Assembly (NCBI GenBank): GCA_011050085.1
Contig: DRGL01000028.1
Location: 1-64,000 of the forward strand
From: Pricia antarctica
Lineage (GTDB): Bacteria > Bacteroidota > Bacteroidia > Flavobacteriales > Flavobacteriaceae
DNA: 64,000 nucleotides
Direction of reading: 5' to 3'
Shown: piece by piece, positions 53,196-62,741 of the stretch
Layout: every line of letters begins with the position of its first letter
Numbering within the stretch: position 1 is the stretch's first letter
Notes under the pieces: generated by a model
Told to the model about the DNA's origin: nothing
The model's database searches: none
The model's input: only the letters and a program-made list of their open reading frames with translations
Translations under genes and position numbers: made by a program

Positions 53196-54530
53196 ATGGG
53201 AAAAATACTGCTTAAGAATGCCAAGATTGTAAATGAAAGCCACATTATTGAAGCTGACTTGCTATTAAAAGATGACCTAATTTTTAAAATAGGTACCGCT
53301 ATTTCAGACGCGACTGCCGAGGTCTTCGATTTGAAAGGGAACTATCTTTTGCCCGGTATTATTGACGACCAGGTTCACTTTAGGGAGCCCGGCCTCACCC
53401 ACAAAGGGGATATCGCATCCGAAAGCCGCGCTGCTGTTGCCGGAGGTATCACCAGTTACATGGAGCAACCCAATACTAATCCGCAGACGACAACTATAAA
53501 AAAGCTAGAGGAGAAATTCGAATTGGGAGCCAAAAATTCTTTCGCCAATTACTCCTTTCCTTTTGGCGGTACCAACGATAATCTTGAGGAAGTCAAGCGA
53601 TTGGATAAAAATGCCTGTTCAGGCATAAAACTTTTCTTGGGCTCTTCTACCGGAAATATGCTAGTTGATGATGAGGTGGTCATCGAACGTATTTTTCGGA
53701 ATACCGAAATGGTGATTTCGGCCCACTGTGAAGATGAATCGACCATCAAACAGAATTTGGCTAAATACAAATCTGAATATGGAGACGATATTCCCATTAA
53801 ATACCATCCTGAAATCCGGAGTGCCGAAGCTTGTTACCTGTCATCCTCAACAGCGATAGAACTGGCAAAGAAAACTGGCGCACGCTTGCACGTTTTTCAC
53901 CTATCCACCGGCAGGGAAACCAATCTTTTTCGAAATGACATCCCTTTAAAGGATAAAAAAATTACGGCCGAGGTCTGTATCCACCATCTTTGGTTTTCCG
54001 ACGCTGATTATGATACCAAGGGCACCTTAATCAAATGGAACCCTGCCGTAAAAACAGCCGATGACCGCGAAGAGCTTTGGAAAGCCTTGCTCGATGATAG
54101 GCTTGATATTATAGCCACTGACCACGCGCCCCATACTATGACCGAAAAAGATAATGTCTACACCAAAGCTCCTTCTGGTGGGCCTCTAGTACAGCATGCC
54201 TTACCGGCAATTTTAGAAAAATACCATCAGGGTGTACTATCCTTAGAGAAAATAGTGGAAAAAATGTGCCATAATCCTGCCATTCTTTTTCAAATAGAAA
54301 AACGTGGCTATATCAGGGAGGGCTATTATGCAGATTTGACGGCCGTTGATCTGAACTCCCCTTGGCAAGTATCCAAAGAAAATATTGCCTACAAATGTGG
54401 CTGGTCACCTTTTGAGGATGCTACATTCCGTTCAAAAATTACGCATACCTTTGTCAATGGGCATTTGGCCTATAATAATGGGAAGTTCTCAGAAGAGCGG
54501 CACGCCAAGCGGTTGACCTTTAATCGATAA
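53196..54530 (+). CDS. pyrC: Dihydroorotase (class I type)
   Basis: The 444-residue amidohydrolase has the metal-binding regions DDQVHFREPGLTHKGDI, SAHCEDE, HVFHLSTG and ATDHAPH. In most members the first reads HxH; here the first His is replaced by Gln (QVH), as I recall for the Bacteroidota form. It forms dihydroorotate in pyrimidine biosynthesis. The symbol is a functional assignment. The gene lies 12 bp after the GT2 gene and 86 bp before DUF4296. Confidence 0.9.
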   Translation: MGKILLKNAKIVNESHIIEADLLLKDDLIFKIGTAISDATAEVFDLKGNYLLPGIIDDQVHFREPGLTHKGDIASESRAAVAGGITSYMEQPNTNPQTTTIKKLEEKFELGAKNSFANYSFPFGGTNDNLEEVKRLDKNACSGIKLFLGSSTGNMLVDDEVVIERIFRNTEMVISAHCEDESTIKQNLAKYKSEYGDDIPIKYHPEIRSAEACYLSSSTAIELAKKTGARLHVFHLSTGRETNLFRNDIPLKDKKITAEVCIHHLWFSDADYDTKGTLIKWNPAVKTADDREELWKALLDDRLDIIATDHAPHTMTEKDNVYTKAPSGGPLVQHALPAILEKYHQGVLSLEKIVEKMCHNPAILFQIEKRGYIREGYYADLTAVDLNSPWQVSKENIAYKCGWSPFEDATFRSKITHTFVNGHLAYNNGKFSEERHAKRLTFNR

Positions 54531-54615
54531 AAAAAATAGCTATCGGGTATAGGAGACGTCTTTTGATTTTAGTTCCTAATGTAATGTCGAAGCGAAAAGC
54601 ACAATACTTTACTCC

Positions 54616-55041
54616 ATGATTAAAGGATATCTCTATTTACTCTGTTTCGTTTTGGTTTGTTGTACAGAAAATCTTGTTGAAAAACCTGACAACCTTATCC
54701 CTGAAGATAAGATGGTTTCCGTTTTGATGGATTTGGCACTCGTTAATGCAGCAAAATCTACCAATATCTCGGTGCTGTATAACAATGATATCGAGCCTAT
54801 GGCGTATGTATTCAGGAAACATGATATTGATAGCCTTCAGTTTGTCGAAAGCGATAATTACTATGCCTCTTTACCAAAGGGGGAATATGAGCGGATGTAT
54901 AAAGAAGTAGATTTAAAACTTGAACAAAAATTAAAAGCGGTCGAGGAAGCCAAGGAGGTTAGGGATAGTCTAATGAGACTGGAACGTGAAAAAAATAATA
55001 AGGAGGCAGACACGCTTATGGTCAAGGATTCTCTTCCTTAA
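54616..55041 (+). CDS. DUF4296 lipoprotein
   Basis: The 141-residue protein begins with a signal peptide and lipobox-like VCCTEN (MIKGYLYLLCFVLVCC), then LIPEDKMVSVLMDLALVNAAKS and a long charged helix to the end. This is the DUF4296 pattern of Flavobacteriia, usually found directly after dihydroorotase. It is an envelope lipoprotein of unknown function. Its last 20 bp overlap the 3' end of the epimerase gene on the opposite strand. Confidence 0.82.
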   Translation: MIKGYLYLLCFVLVCCTENLVEKPDNLIPEDKMVSVLMDLALVNAAKSTNISVLYNNDIEPMAYVFRKHDIDSLQFVESDNYYASLPKGEYERMYKEVDLKLEQKLKAVEEAKEVRDSLMRLEREKNNKEADTLMVKDSLP

Positions 55042-56029
55042 ATAGTTTGGAACAGAATCGAATCTCATCTTTTAGGGAACGGAATTCAAAGCTGAGCGCT
55101 TTTACAATTTTCCGGTTTTCATAAATCTGTTGATTTTTTAGGGAACGAATATGGCTTTTAGTTAATGTCCTTCCGGATTTGAAAAGTAGGTTCTTTAGGC
55201 CATCGAACCAACGGCCGACTTCAAGCTGCCAAAATTTTAAGGCTTTGGTGGGTGGCTTGATTTTTAAGTTTTCAGCAATTTCGGTTAATAATTTATGATA
55301 GGTCCAATTCTCTGCAACGGCGATAAAGCGCTCGTTCATTATTGATGATGCCATAAGTTGCTGCATCATTGCCACGACGTCGTGCACCGATATAAATCCG
55401 GTTCCGCCCGGCGGATAGTAGCCGTAAGTTTTTTGGGCGGTATTGAATATTGCACCACTACCATTGTCCCAAAAGCCTGGACCGACGATTACGCCCGGAT
55501 TTACCATCACAATCGGCACGCCTTCCTGCGATCCCCGCCAGACCTCCATTTCCGCTGCATACTTACTACGCCCGTATACATTGGCTTCTAAGGGCGACCA
55601 TGGGGTTTCTTCGGTTGCATCTTTTCCATCAAAAGTTTTGCCGATGGTTCCTATGGTGCTGACATAACACAGCTTTTCAACGCTGTGGGCAATGCAGAGG
55701 TTTATGATATTTGCAGTACCCTCAGCATTGATTTTCTGAAGAATTTTTTCATCGCTTGGGTCAAACGAAATTAATGCGGCGGCGTGGTATACTTTCGTAA
55801 TGCCTATAAATGCAATATCGAGAGCGGGAATATCATTGATGTCGGCTACGATCCATTCGATGCTGTTGAAAAGTGCCATGGCGTCTTTTCGATAGTAACC
55901 AAATACTTTTTCGACTCTCTGGAGGTTACTTCCCTCTCTGTGAATTGCCCTAACCGAATGACCGTCTTCTGCCAACTTTAGTAAAAGATGCGCACCGACC
56001 AATCCTGTTCCTCCGGTTACCAAAATCAT
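55022..56029 (-). CDS. NAD-dependent epimerase/dehydratase (extended SDR)
   Basis: The 335-residue protein has the nucleotide loop VTGGTGLVGAHLLLKL and the catalytic pattern STIGTIG then VYGRSKYAAE (Tyr-x-x-x-Lys). It is an extended SDR acting on a sugar nucleotide or other hydroxyl compound; the substrate is not clear. It lies convergent to DUF4296 and divergent from tyrS, an arrangement common in the family. Confidence 0.88.
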   Translation of the reverse strand: MILVTGGTGLVGAHLLLKLAEDGHSVRAIHREGSNLQRVEKVFGYYRKDAMALFNSIEWIVADINDIPALDIAFIGITKVYHAAALISFDPSDEKILQKINAEGTANIINLCIAHSVEKLCYVSTIGTIGKTFDGKDATEETPWSPLEANVYGRSKYAAEMEVWRGSQEGVPIVMVNPGVIVGPGFWDNGSGAIFNTAQKTYGYYPPGGTGFISVHDVVAMMQQLMASSIMNERFIAVAENWTYHKLLTEIAENLKIKPPTKALKFWQLEVGRWFDGLKNLLFKSGRTLTKSHIRSLKNQQIYENRKIVKALSFEFRSLKDEIRFCSKLFKEENP

Positions 56030-56144
56030 AGTTCAAAGTTAGGCAATAGCAAAGTAGGAAACCAATGTATATGTGCTCATGTCTAAAGTGAGCGGTGCAA
56101 ATCTTTTTCGGATATTTGCATCTTAATCAAAGACTAGACACTAC

Positions 56145-57440
56145 ATGCTTTCAAATTTTATACAGGAATTACAATGGAGGGGGATGCTACACGACGTAAT
56201 GCCCGGAACTGAGGAACACCTTTTGGAAGAAATGCGCTCGGCGTACATGGGTATCGATCCGACCGCAGATTCGTTGCATATCGGCCACTTGGTTGGGGTC
56301 ATGCTATTGCGACATTTTCAACTGGCCGGGCATAAGCCGTATGCTTTGATTGGTGGGGCTACCGGTATGATCGGTGATCCTTCCGGTAAATCTGCAGAAC
56401 GTAATCTCTTGGATGAAGCTACGTTGCGGCACAATCAACAGGCATTGAAAGAACAATTGTCCCGTTTTTTGGACTTTGACAATGACGAAAAAAATGCCGC
56501 CGTTTTGGTGAACAATTACGATTGGATGAAGAACTTTTCATTTCTTGATTTTATCCGTGATGTCGGAAAGCATATAACCGTCAATTACATGATGGCCAAA
56601 GATAGCGTTAAGAAGCGTTTATCATCAGAGGCTAAGGAAGGCATGTCGTTCACTGAATTCACCTACCAAATGGTTCAAGGCTATGATTTTCTCCATCTAT
56701 ACCAAAATCACGGCTGCAGTTTGCAAATGGGGGGTAGCGACCAATGGGGCAATATTACCACAGGAACAGAAATGATACGTCGCATCGGTAATGGTAAAGG
56801 CTATGCCCTAACTTGTCCCTTGATTACCAAGGCCGATGGTACCAAGTTTGGCAAGACCGAAGGCGGAAATATATGGCTTGATGCCGAACGTACTTCTCCT
56901 TATCGATTCTATCAATACTGGCTTAATGTTTCCGATGAAGATGCGGATAAATACATTAAGATATTTACGTTTCTCACCAAGCCGGAAATTGATGCTTTAA
57001 TTAGTGAGCATCATGAATCTCCTCATTTACGCATTCTCCAAAAGCGACTCGCCGAAGAAATCACGGTTATGGTACACTCCCGAGACGATTTGGACAATGC
57101 TATAAAAGCAAGCAACATCCTTTTTGGAAAATCTACCTCTGAAGACTTGAAAAAACTGGATGAAAAGACGTTTCTTGACGTATTTGACGGCGTGCCACAG
57201 GCTGAAATCGCGAAGTCGGAACTCAAGAACGGACTCGATATGATCGGCGCCCTTGCTGACAAGACGAACTTTTTAGGTTCGAACAGTGAGGCTCGAAGAG
57301 AACTGAAACAGAACTCCATTTCTGTCAACAAAGAAAAGGTCAATGCTGAATATCTCATTACCCAAGCTGACTTGATCAGTGGTAAATACGTGTTATTGCA
57401 GCGGGGTAAGAAAAATTACTTTGTATTAATTGTGATTTAG
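56145..57440 (+). CDS. tyrS: Tyrosyl-tRNA synthetase
   Basis: The 431-residue class I enzyme has [18 protein letters not shown] (HIGH), [13 protein letters not shown] and [13 protein letters not shown] with the KFGKT loop, corresponding to KMSKS. The C-terminal S4-like RNA-binding domain (about 350-431, [13 protein letters not shown]) is present. It charges tRNA-Tyr. It is likely a single unit with its promoter in the 115 bp upstream. Confidence 0.97.
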   Translation: MLSNFIQELQWRGMLHDVMPGTEEHLLEEMRSAYMGIDPTADSLHIGHLVGVMLLRHFQLAGHKPYALIGGATGMIGDPSGKSAERNLLDEATLRHNQQALKEQLSRFLDFDNDEKNAAVLVNNYDWMKNFSFLDFIRDVGKHITVNYMMAKDSVKKRLSSEAKEGMSFTEFTYQMVQGYDFLHLYQNHGCSLQMGGSDQWGNITTGTEMIRRIGNGKGYALTCPLITKADGTKFGKTEGGNIWLDAERTSPYRFYQYWLNVSDEDADKYIKIFTFLTKPEIDALISEHHESPHLRILQKRLAEEITVMVHSRDDLDNAIKASNILFGKSTSEDLKKLDEKTFLDVFDGVPQAEIAKSELKNGLDMIGALADKTNFLGSNSEARRELKQNSISVNKEKVNAEYLITQADLISGKYVLLQRGKKNYFVLIVI

Positions 57441-57497
57441 CACGCAACCTTTTGATGTTTTTGAATCTTACTTGTAGGACTCAAAACATAAAAAGCT

Positions 57498-57968
57498 ATT
57501 CCAAAGATTAAATACATCATTTTTGCCCTATTTGCTACAACGCTACTTACCCAGTGTGATGATGAAACCGATAGTACCGATTTGCAGCGTTCGGAGAAAG
57601 ATGGGTTTAAATTTCAAGATGTTCCTCAAAAATGGAAACTGGTCGCTATTACTTCGTTTTGGCCGCTCTCATCAGCAATAACTGGCGACAATCTCGAATG
57701 GCAAGAATTCTATATTTTTCACCCCGATAGCACCTTCTTGAAATTTCGAGACTATAAAGATGGAGCCAATAGTCAAGCAACAGGCTCTTTTACTGTTAAC
57801 GATTCATCGGGCGAAACCTCCATAGACCTTCTGTTTACAACTGGCGAAGAACTGCGTGCAAGTTGTAGTAGGGAAGAGCGGATATCTATTAGGCGAAATA
57901 TACTGCTGAATGGGTCATGGGTACCCTGCGATGGCCCTAGCTTCGAATATCGACTGTCGGAAGATTGA
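57498..57968 (+). CDS. Small lipoprotein with lipocalin-like domain; start uncertain
   Basis: The frame is open back to 57492 and encodes a fine lipoprotein signal, with hydrophobic YIIFALFATTLL followed by TQCDDETD. There is no ATG in that part; the possible initiation codons are ATT at 57498 or 57507. A TTG at 57582 would remove the signal peptide. After the signal the protein has a beta-rich domain with PQKWKLVAITSF and FYIFHPDSTFLKFRDY, resembling small lipocalin-like lipoproteins of Bacteroidota. Either it uses ATT, or a recent mutation removed the start. Confidence 0.6.
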   Translation: MPKIKYIIFALFATTLLTQCDDETDSTDLQRSEKDGFKFQDVPQKWKLVAITSFWPLSSAITGDNLEWQEFYIFHPDSTFLKFRDYKDGANSQATGSFTVNDSSGETSIDLLFTTGEELRASCSREERISIRRNILLNGSWVPCDGPSFEYRLSED

Positions 57969-58063
57969 ATGGAATGGAATTGATTTTCTTTTTCCGAACT
58001 GTATCAAATATATCGGGCTTATCTGCGTTAGTCAATTATCCAACAACCCTAAATTCTTTAGTA

Positions 58064-58591
58064 ATGCGTTACCTATTTCTAATTTTAAGCATTCTTCTCA
58101 CAGTCAGTAGCTGTGATAAAATTGATGAGCTTACTAAGTTCGATATTGAATACAATAGTAAGGTCGTCGTTCCAGGTGCAACTGGTATCAACTTACCTTT
58201 TAATATGATTACCCCCGACATGGAAACAAATTCCGAGTCAAAGTTCGAAGTCAACGACACGCGAAAAGACCTTATTGAAGAAATTAAATTGACCGCATTG
58301 CAAATGGTGATTACGTCGCCTACCGCTGCCGATTTTAGTTTTTTGAACTCGGTCGAAGTGTTCATCTCTGCAGATGGTCTCGATGAAATCAAAATTGCCG
58401 AAAAAGATGTACCAGAAAATGCGGGCGCTATCTTAGATGTAGACGTACTGGATATAGATTTGAAAGAATATATTAAAAAAGACGAATTTAACCTCCGCTT
58501 AAATACCGTTACCGACGAGGTTATCAACGAAGATCACGAAATCGATGTGAACACTACCTTTTTTGTTGACGCGAAAATATTGGGATTATAA
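58064..58591 (+). CDS. Hypothetical lipoprotein
   Basis: Start taken at 58064 (MRYLFLILSILLTVSSCDK), a clear signal with lipobox VSSC; the longer frame adds 33 residues without sense. The remaining 155 residues are beta-rich, acidic and without a family I know, with repeated pattern of V-D-V and D-I-D-L. It lies directly after the preceding lipoprotein gene and probably belongs with it in the envelope. Function unknown. Confidence 0.72.
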   Translation: MRYLFLILSILLTVSSCDKIDELTKFDIEYNSKVVVPGATGINLPFNMITPDMETNSESKFEVNDTRKDLIEEIKLTALQMVITSPTAADFSFLNSVEVFISADGLDEIKIAEKDVPENAGAILDVDVLDIDLKEYIKKDEFNLRLNTVTDEVINEDHEIDVNTTFFVDAKILGL

Positions 58592-58595
58592 GCTA

Positions 58596-59261
58596 CTAGG
58601 GTAAAGGCATCTCATCGTCCAATTCCGTAATCTTTTTTTCGTATAATTTTTTACTTTCTATAACGGCAACGTTCAATTCTTCCATAATACCATCAACACG
58701 GCCCTCTATACTTTTCATTTGGTCGTTAATATTATCGAAAGAATTTAATGCGGCGGCAACCTCTAGGGCTTTTACTACTTCTACGGCATCACCGTGTAGC
58801 AATCTCAATTTATCAATGGCTTTCGCCGTGTTGACCAAAGTGGCGTTGTATTCCGAACGGGCTTTTCCGATGGCGTTTGTCAAGGTCTTTTTAGCAGTTT
58901 TATCGCTTAGACTATTGGTCTGAGTCTCCATTGCCGTAAAGAGATCGGTAGCCTTCTGCTTTAAGTCTTCATATTCCTTGTTGAGGTTTTCTACGCGCCT
59001 GTCTACCTTTTCCCAATCACCGTAAACCTTGGCGAACTCCTTGTCTTCATTTTTGGTTTCTTCTAATGCGCTTTTAAGTGCGTTCAAAGTTTCCAAACCT
59101 TTCGTTACATTCTTGTTGGCCGTTTCTTTCTTATTTTCAAAAGAAGAAACGGTCGATTTGAATTTATCCTTAAGGCGGATTAGGTCTTCTGGACTTTTAT
59201 CTTTCCAGCAAGAATTAAAAAGTAAAGCTATCAGAATAATGGAAAGTGTTCTTTTGAGCAT
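58596..59261 (-). CDS. Coiled-coil lipoprotein
   Basis: The 221-residue protein has a lipoprotein signal (MLKRTLSIILIALLFNSC) and is otherwise almost entirely helical and charged, with heptad patterns such as ENLNKEYEDLKQKATDLF, and no cysteine afterwards. It would form a long coiled coil in the periplasm. It ends 5 bp from the stop of the previous gene on the other strand. No family recognised. Confidence 0.75.
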   Translation of the reverse strand: MLKRTLSIILIALLFNSCWKDKSPEDLIRLKDKFKSTVSSFENKKETANKNVTKGLETLNALKSALEETKNEDKEFAKVYGDWEKVDRRVENLNKEYEDLKQKATDLFTAMETQTNSLSDKTAKKTLTNAIGKARSEYNATLVNTAKAIDKLRLLHGDAVEVVKALEVAAALNSFDNINDQMKSIEGRVDGIMEELNVAVIESKKLYEKKITELDDEMPLP

Positions 59262-59772
59262 TATATGTCATATTTATACCTTGTAAAAGTAGAAATTTGG
59301 AGGTATAGGTAGGTAGCGGAATAACTCTTTTTAATGCCACAGTAGGTAACTCGTCTTTTTAAATAGTTGATCCGTTCGTAATACCCCTTACATCTTGTGT
59401 TAAAGTGTGCTAAAAACAGTTTTGCTGATTATTGTAATATTTAAAGCGATAAGGATTACCAAACGTCAACTATCCTGACTTTGGCTATTAGTCAGTATTT
59501 GTCCTGCTTTTGTTACGTATAATAATTACTGTGTTGAAATAAAATCTTGGAAGATTAGGATCACATAAGCCAATGCCAATCCTTTAGATTGACAATTTAG
59601 AACGTAATGAAATATTATTCAATAGTAGTTTTAAACTAGTATGGCATTTGTGTTATAGTTTTAGCGAAATGAGCTACATTTTTAATAGATTTTACCGAAT
59701 CATAAAGATAACTTTATGTAAATATATAATTATATAGTACTAATTTTACATATGCTTTAAAACCTATATAAG
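59262..59772. other. AT-rich gene-free stretch
   Basis: About 510 bp between divergent genes, so it should contain two promoters. I find no open frame of interest. At 59715-59753 the sequence TATGTAAAT...ATTTTACATA is an imperfect inverted repeat with a 20-base centre, next to the start of the hypothetical gene, and could be an operator or hairpin. Confidence 0.5.
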
Positions 59773-60474
59773 ATGATTGCTAAATCGATAATCCAATCTA
59801 AGCTCGAAATTTTATCCAATATTTCTGATACGCTTCAAGGCGATTTGAAAGTTGAGAAATATGGTCTAATCCTTAAACATTCTGGTGGAACTGTTCGATG
59901 GATTCAGATGGATAGATATACATGCTCCCTCATATTCGACATTGACACAGAGAAGGATTTTTCGTTTCCCTTGGAAGGCCGAGGTCCTGATTCCTTTTTT
60001 CATTCCTTATTTCTTCAATCTGGAAATGTTTTTATCTCAGGTTCTGAAAAACAGGACGAATTGAGTCTAATGGTAAACGAATCACTTTATTTTCATAGTG
60101 ATACCCGACAGCTCAACTTACATATCAAAAAGGGGAAAAAGTGCAGATTGATTTTACTGTCACATATAGCAAGCAATCATTCCAGTGAATATCCCATTAG
60201 CCAACCTAAAGCTAATTTTGAGCTTAAGGGCCTTGATCAAAATAATGAACAACTATTAGAACGTATATTCGAAATAGGTATAATGCCAAATCCGTTCATA
60301 GAATTAAAGGGATTGCTCTTTTTATTACTGGGAGGAACTATGCCCGAATGCTATAGGCAATTAAATAATAATCGTGACCTTGAAGAATTTAAGAATATGA
60401 AGCCAAAACGTCGGGTGAGGATGAAGCGTAGGGTATTGGTAAATAAAACAAATGACGCTTCAGCGATGTCTTGA
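59773..60474 (+). CDS. Hypothetical protein resembling an AraC sensor domain without HTH
   Basis: The 233-residue protein has no signal peptide or membrane helix. Its first 150 residues resemble, in my reading, the cupin-like N-terminal part of Bacteroidota AraC regulators such as the one at 61695-62741: strand order with IFDIDTEKDFSFPL, SLFLQSGNVFISG and KGKKCRLILLSH. A predicted helical part follows, and the C-terminus is very basic (KPKRRVRMKRRVL). There is no AraC helix-turn-helix. It may be a stand-alone sensor or unrelated. Low confidence on the relationship; the gene itself is plausible. Confidence 0.6.
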   Translation: MIAKSIIQSKLEILSNISDTLQGDLKVEKYGLILKHSGGTVRWIQMDRYTCSLIFDIDTEKDFSFPLEGRGPDSFFHSLFLQSGNVFISGSEKQDELSLMVNESLYFHSDTRQLNLHIKKGKKCRLILLSHIASNHSSEYPISQPKANFELKGLDQNNEQLLERIFEIGIMPNPFIELKGLLFLLLGGTMPECYRQLNNNRDLEEFKNMKPKRRVRMKRRVLVNKTNDASAMS

Positions 60475-60587
60475 TTTGAGTAGGAATTATTTATAGCTGT
60501 AGGAAGTATTACAAAGCTTTGAATAATTTAAAAAAGCCCGTTGCCCCTCTTTCCAATGTGGTATTTAAAATTTTTGATTAAATTTAT

Positions 60588-61193
60588 TTATACTAAAGGA
60601 GCAAGGTCAATGTAATGGAAATTTATGGTTCCCACATGATCTACTTCTATATGGCTTTTCTTTAGTTCTGCCCATTCGAATTGGCCATCTTTCGCTGTTT
60701 TTTTATAATTTGAAATTAGCTCATCGGAAATTAGGATGTACTCTTTGATTGGAATGTCATTTTTAAGTAAGCGATGGGCAATTATTACATCTTCACCCAT
60801 TAATTTTATCATTTTACCTACAGGCACGACACCAATTTCTTTCCCGAAATGGAGTACGATTTTCAAACCGAGTATATCTGGAATCTTCACAGCGTCTTTT
60901 TTACTGCTATACTTTTTCCTCAATGTTTCCAGCTGCTTGTAAAACTGGGTGTAGAATAGCTTACACTGCGAAATAAGTTCATCGAAAGGGGGTAATTCTC
61001 CTGAACGATAGAACAAGACGGCATCACCCTCTATCTCTGAAATCTTAAGACCAATTTCATTGGAATAGATAATATTGTTCAACAACGAGGGAATCACTTT
61101 TGAACTAAGTTCAAAGTCGGTATCGCTCATAAATTGGGTAAAACCACTGATATCAGGAATACAGAGTAAGGTGGGTAGGGCTTTCATTTTCAT
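60588..61193 (-). CDS. DUF2652 protein, cyclase-homology-like domain
   Basis: The 201-residue protein has PDISGFTQF (Asp14) and EIEGDAVLFY (Asp57), which correspond to the two metal-binding aspartates of class III adenylate/guanylate cyclases, and GEDVIIAHRLL, which corresponds to the VNxAAR helix but lacks the conserved Asn (Ile instead) while keeping Arg. This is the DUF2652 pattern. So metal binding is possible, but ordinary cyclase activity is doubtful. No membrane segment. It is a single gene. Confidence 0.75.
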   Translation of the reverse strand: MKMKALPTLLCIPDISGFTQFMSDTDFELSSKVIPSLLNNIIYSNEIGLKISEIEGDAVLFYRSGELPPFDELISQCKLFYTQFYKQLETLRKKYSSKKDAVKIPDILGLKIVLHFGKEIGVVPVGKMIKLMGEDVIIAHRLLKNDIPIKEYILISDELISNYKKTAKDGQFEWAELKKSHIEVDHVGTINFHYIDLAPLV

Positions 61194-61327
61194 TTTATGG
61201 GCAAATATACCAAAACTCTAATTTTAATATGGTACAACACGATATGCTATCAATAGATTTCTGGATAAACACTTTAACGGTTTTTATCCATAATTATTAG
61301 AGAAAGTTTGGTTAAAATTATATACCA

Positions 61328-61363
61328 TAAAAAAAGCCTCCCTAGCATGGGAGGCCTTTTAAA
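61328..61363 (-). terminator. Rho-independent terminator of the small membrane protein gene
   Basis: On the minus strand AAAAGGCCTCCC pairs with GGGAGGCTTTTT around a six-base loop, followed by seven T. It lies just downstream of the 51-codon gene. Confidence 0.85.
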
Positions 61364-61379
61364 GAATATTATTATTGGA

Positions 61380-61535
61380 TTACACCTTTCGGCCTGTAAC
61401 CAATTTGTAAATTATTAAAATTACCGCTATCACCAAAACCACATGGATAATACCTCCCACAGCGGGAAAGGCCATAAATCCTACTAGCCATCCAATAACA
61501 AGAATTACTACTATCAACCATACTATATCTTTCAT
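61380..61535 (-). CDS. Lmo0937-like small membrane protein (51 aa)
   Basis: A 51-codon gene, ATG at 61535: MKDIVWLIVVILVIGWLVGF begins the product, followed by FPAVGGIIHVVLVIAVILII and YKLVTGRKV. Two membrane helices joined by a short FPAVGGIIH turn and a basic tail are the hallmark of the lmo0937/DUF5670 family, small stress-related membrane proteins in many bacteria. The gene is followed by a strong terminator, which supports transcription. It is upstream of the DUF2652 gene and downstream of AraC. Confidence 0.85.
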   Translation of the reverse strand: MKDIVWLIVVILVIGWLVGFMAFPAVGGIIHVVLVIAVILIIYKLVTGRKV

Positions 61536-61694
61536 AACTTAAATTTAATTATTTATAATAGGTAAATGTAATAATTTGATTTCCATTAGATTAGAAATAT
61601 TCCAAGATAAACGGCATTCTGTCAATACCATACGGTAATTTGTTAATTATAAATTAAATGGAAGTATTCTATTCAATAGTAAGTAATTAACGAT

Positions 61695-62741
61695 CTATAT
61701 TTTGGCTTCTTTTTTTTTGAGTAGGGATTCTAAATAGTGTTTTCGATAGTCGGATGGTGAAGTACCGTATTCTTCCCGGAAAATTTTAGAAAGATAACTT
61801 TTACTCGAAAGTCCGGCCTTATCCGTTATTTCAGAGATACTGTAATCGGTATTCAGAATAAGATCCTTGATGAGGTTCAACCTAGTTTTTTGAATATATT
61901 GGTTTACCGTGGTGCCATACAGGCTTTGAAACCCCTCCTGGAGTTTGTTCGCATTAAGACCGACTTCTAAACCAATATGTTCTATTGTGTCCAGTTCTGA
62001 AACGTTTTGTTTGATAAACTGGACAGCTTTCCCAATCTGTGCAACCTCCGATTGACGTAGAATACTGCGGTTGCTGATATCGTTTAAATCGTCTTCATAT
62101 TGCAGAATCTGTTCGGTCAGCATTTGATAGGCTTTTCCCTCCAGAAAAAGTTTTCGCAACAAATCTTTTCCTTTAAAAGCTTGCATTTCCCTGAACAGGT
62201 CCGCCAATTTTAAGCTGTAGAAGCCGTCGTGGTAAAACTTTTTCTCCGCCTTGATATCGTTAAATAGGTATTGTAAATCTTGATCCATAGTGACCAAATC
62301 GCATCCTATTTTTCTTTGAAATTGTTTTCTTGTTATTTCTAAGCTGTTGATGACCGTATGAATGTTGGCCTTGAAACGCAGAATGTGTCCATTGAAAAAA
62401 TCGCTAGAAACGATAGCCTCTTGATATTGGCCTATGTCGTGAATTTCATCTGAATTCTCAAACCTATGGTTGAGATTTCCCTTTAAACAGTATAAAAATT
62501 TCAGGGGATGCGTCTCGTCAACGGTGAATTGAAATTCAACCTCCTGGAAAAATAGACAATCGTATTGTAGAATGGCCATGCCGCCATCAAAATTGACTCC
62601 TCGAATGTAACCTTCGCCAATGTGACTGGGAATATCAAGGTAATATTCTTCACAGGTTTCGGTAAAAGTAGTGTCGAAGGCATCGGAAATATCACTCATC
62701 ACTTCGGCAATGGGTAGCGAGTTCACTTCAATAGGTATCAT
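61695..62741 (-). CDS. AraC family transcriptional regulator
   Basis: Start taken at the ATG at 62741 (MIPIEVNSLPIAEVM); the longer frame begins with TTG. The N-terminal 140 residues form a cupin-like sensor domain. The C-terminal 100 residues hold two helix-turn-helix units: LDTIEHIGLEVGLNANKLQEGFQSLYG and YSISEITDKAGLSSKSYLSKIFREEYGTSPSDYRKH, the last matching the AraC consensus. The type is that of Bacteroidota siderophore or sugar regulators, but no target gene is obvious beside it except the small membrane protein. Confidence 0.9.
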   Translation of the reverse strand: MIPIEVNSLPIAEVMSDISDAFDTTFTETCEEYYLDIPSHIGEGYIRGVNFDGGMAILQYDCLFFQEVEFQFTVDETHPLKFLYCLKGNLNHRFENSDEIHDIGQYQEAIVSSDFFNGHILRFKANIHTVINSLEITRKQFQRKIGCDLVTMDQDLQYLFNDIKAEKKFYHDGFYSLKLADLFREMQAFKGKDLLRKLFLEGKAYQMLTEQILQYEDDLNDISNRSILRQSEVAQIGKAVQFIKQNVSELDTIEHIGLEVGLNANKLQEGFQSLYGTTVNQYIQKTRLNLIKDLILNTDYSISEITDKAGLSSKSYLSKIFREEYGTSPSDYRKHYLESLLKKKEAKI

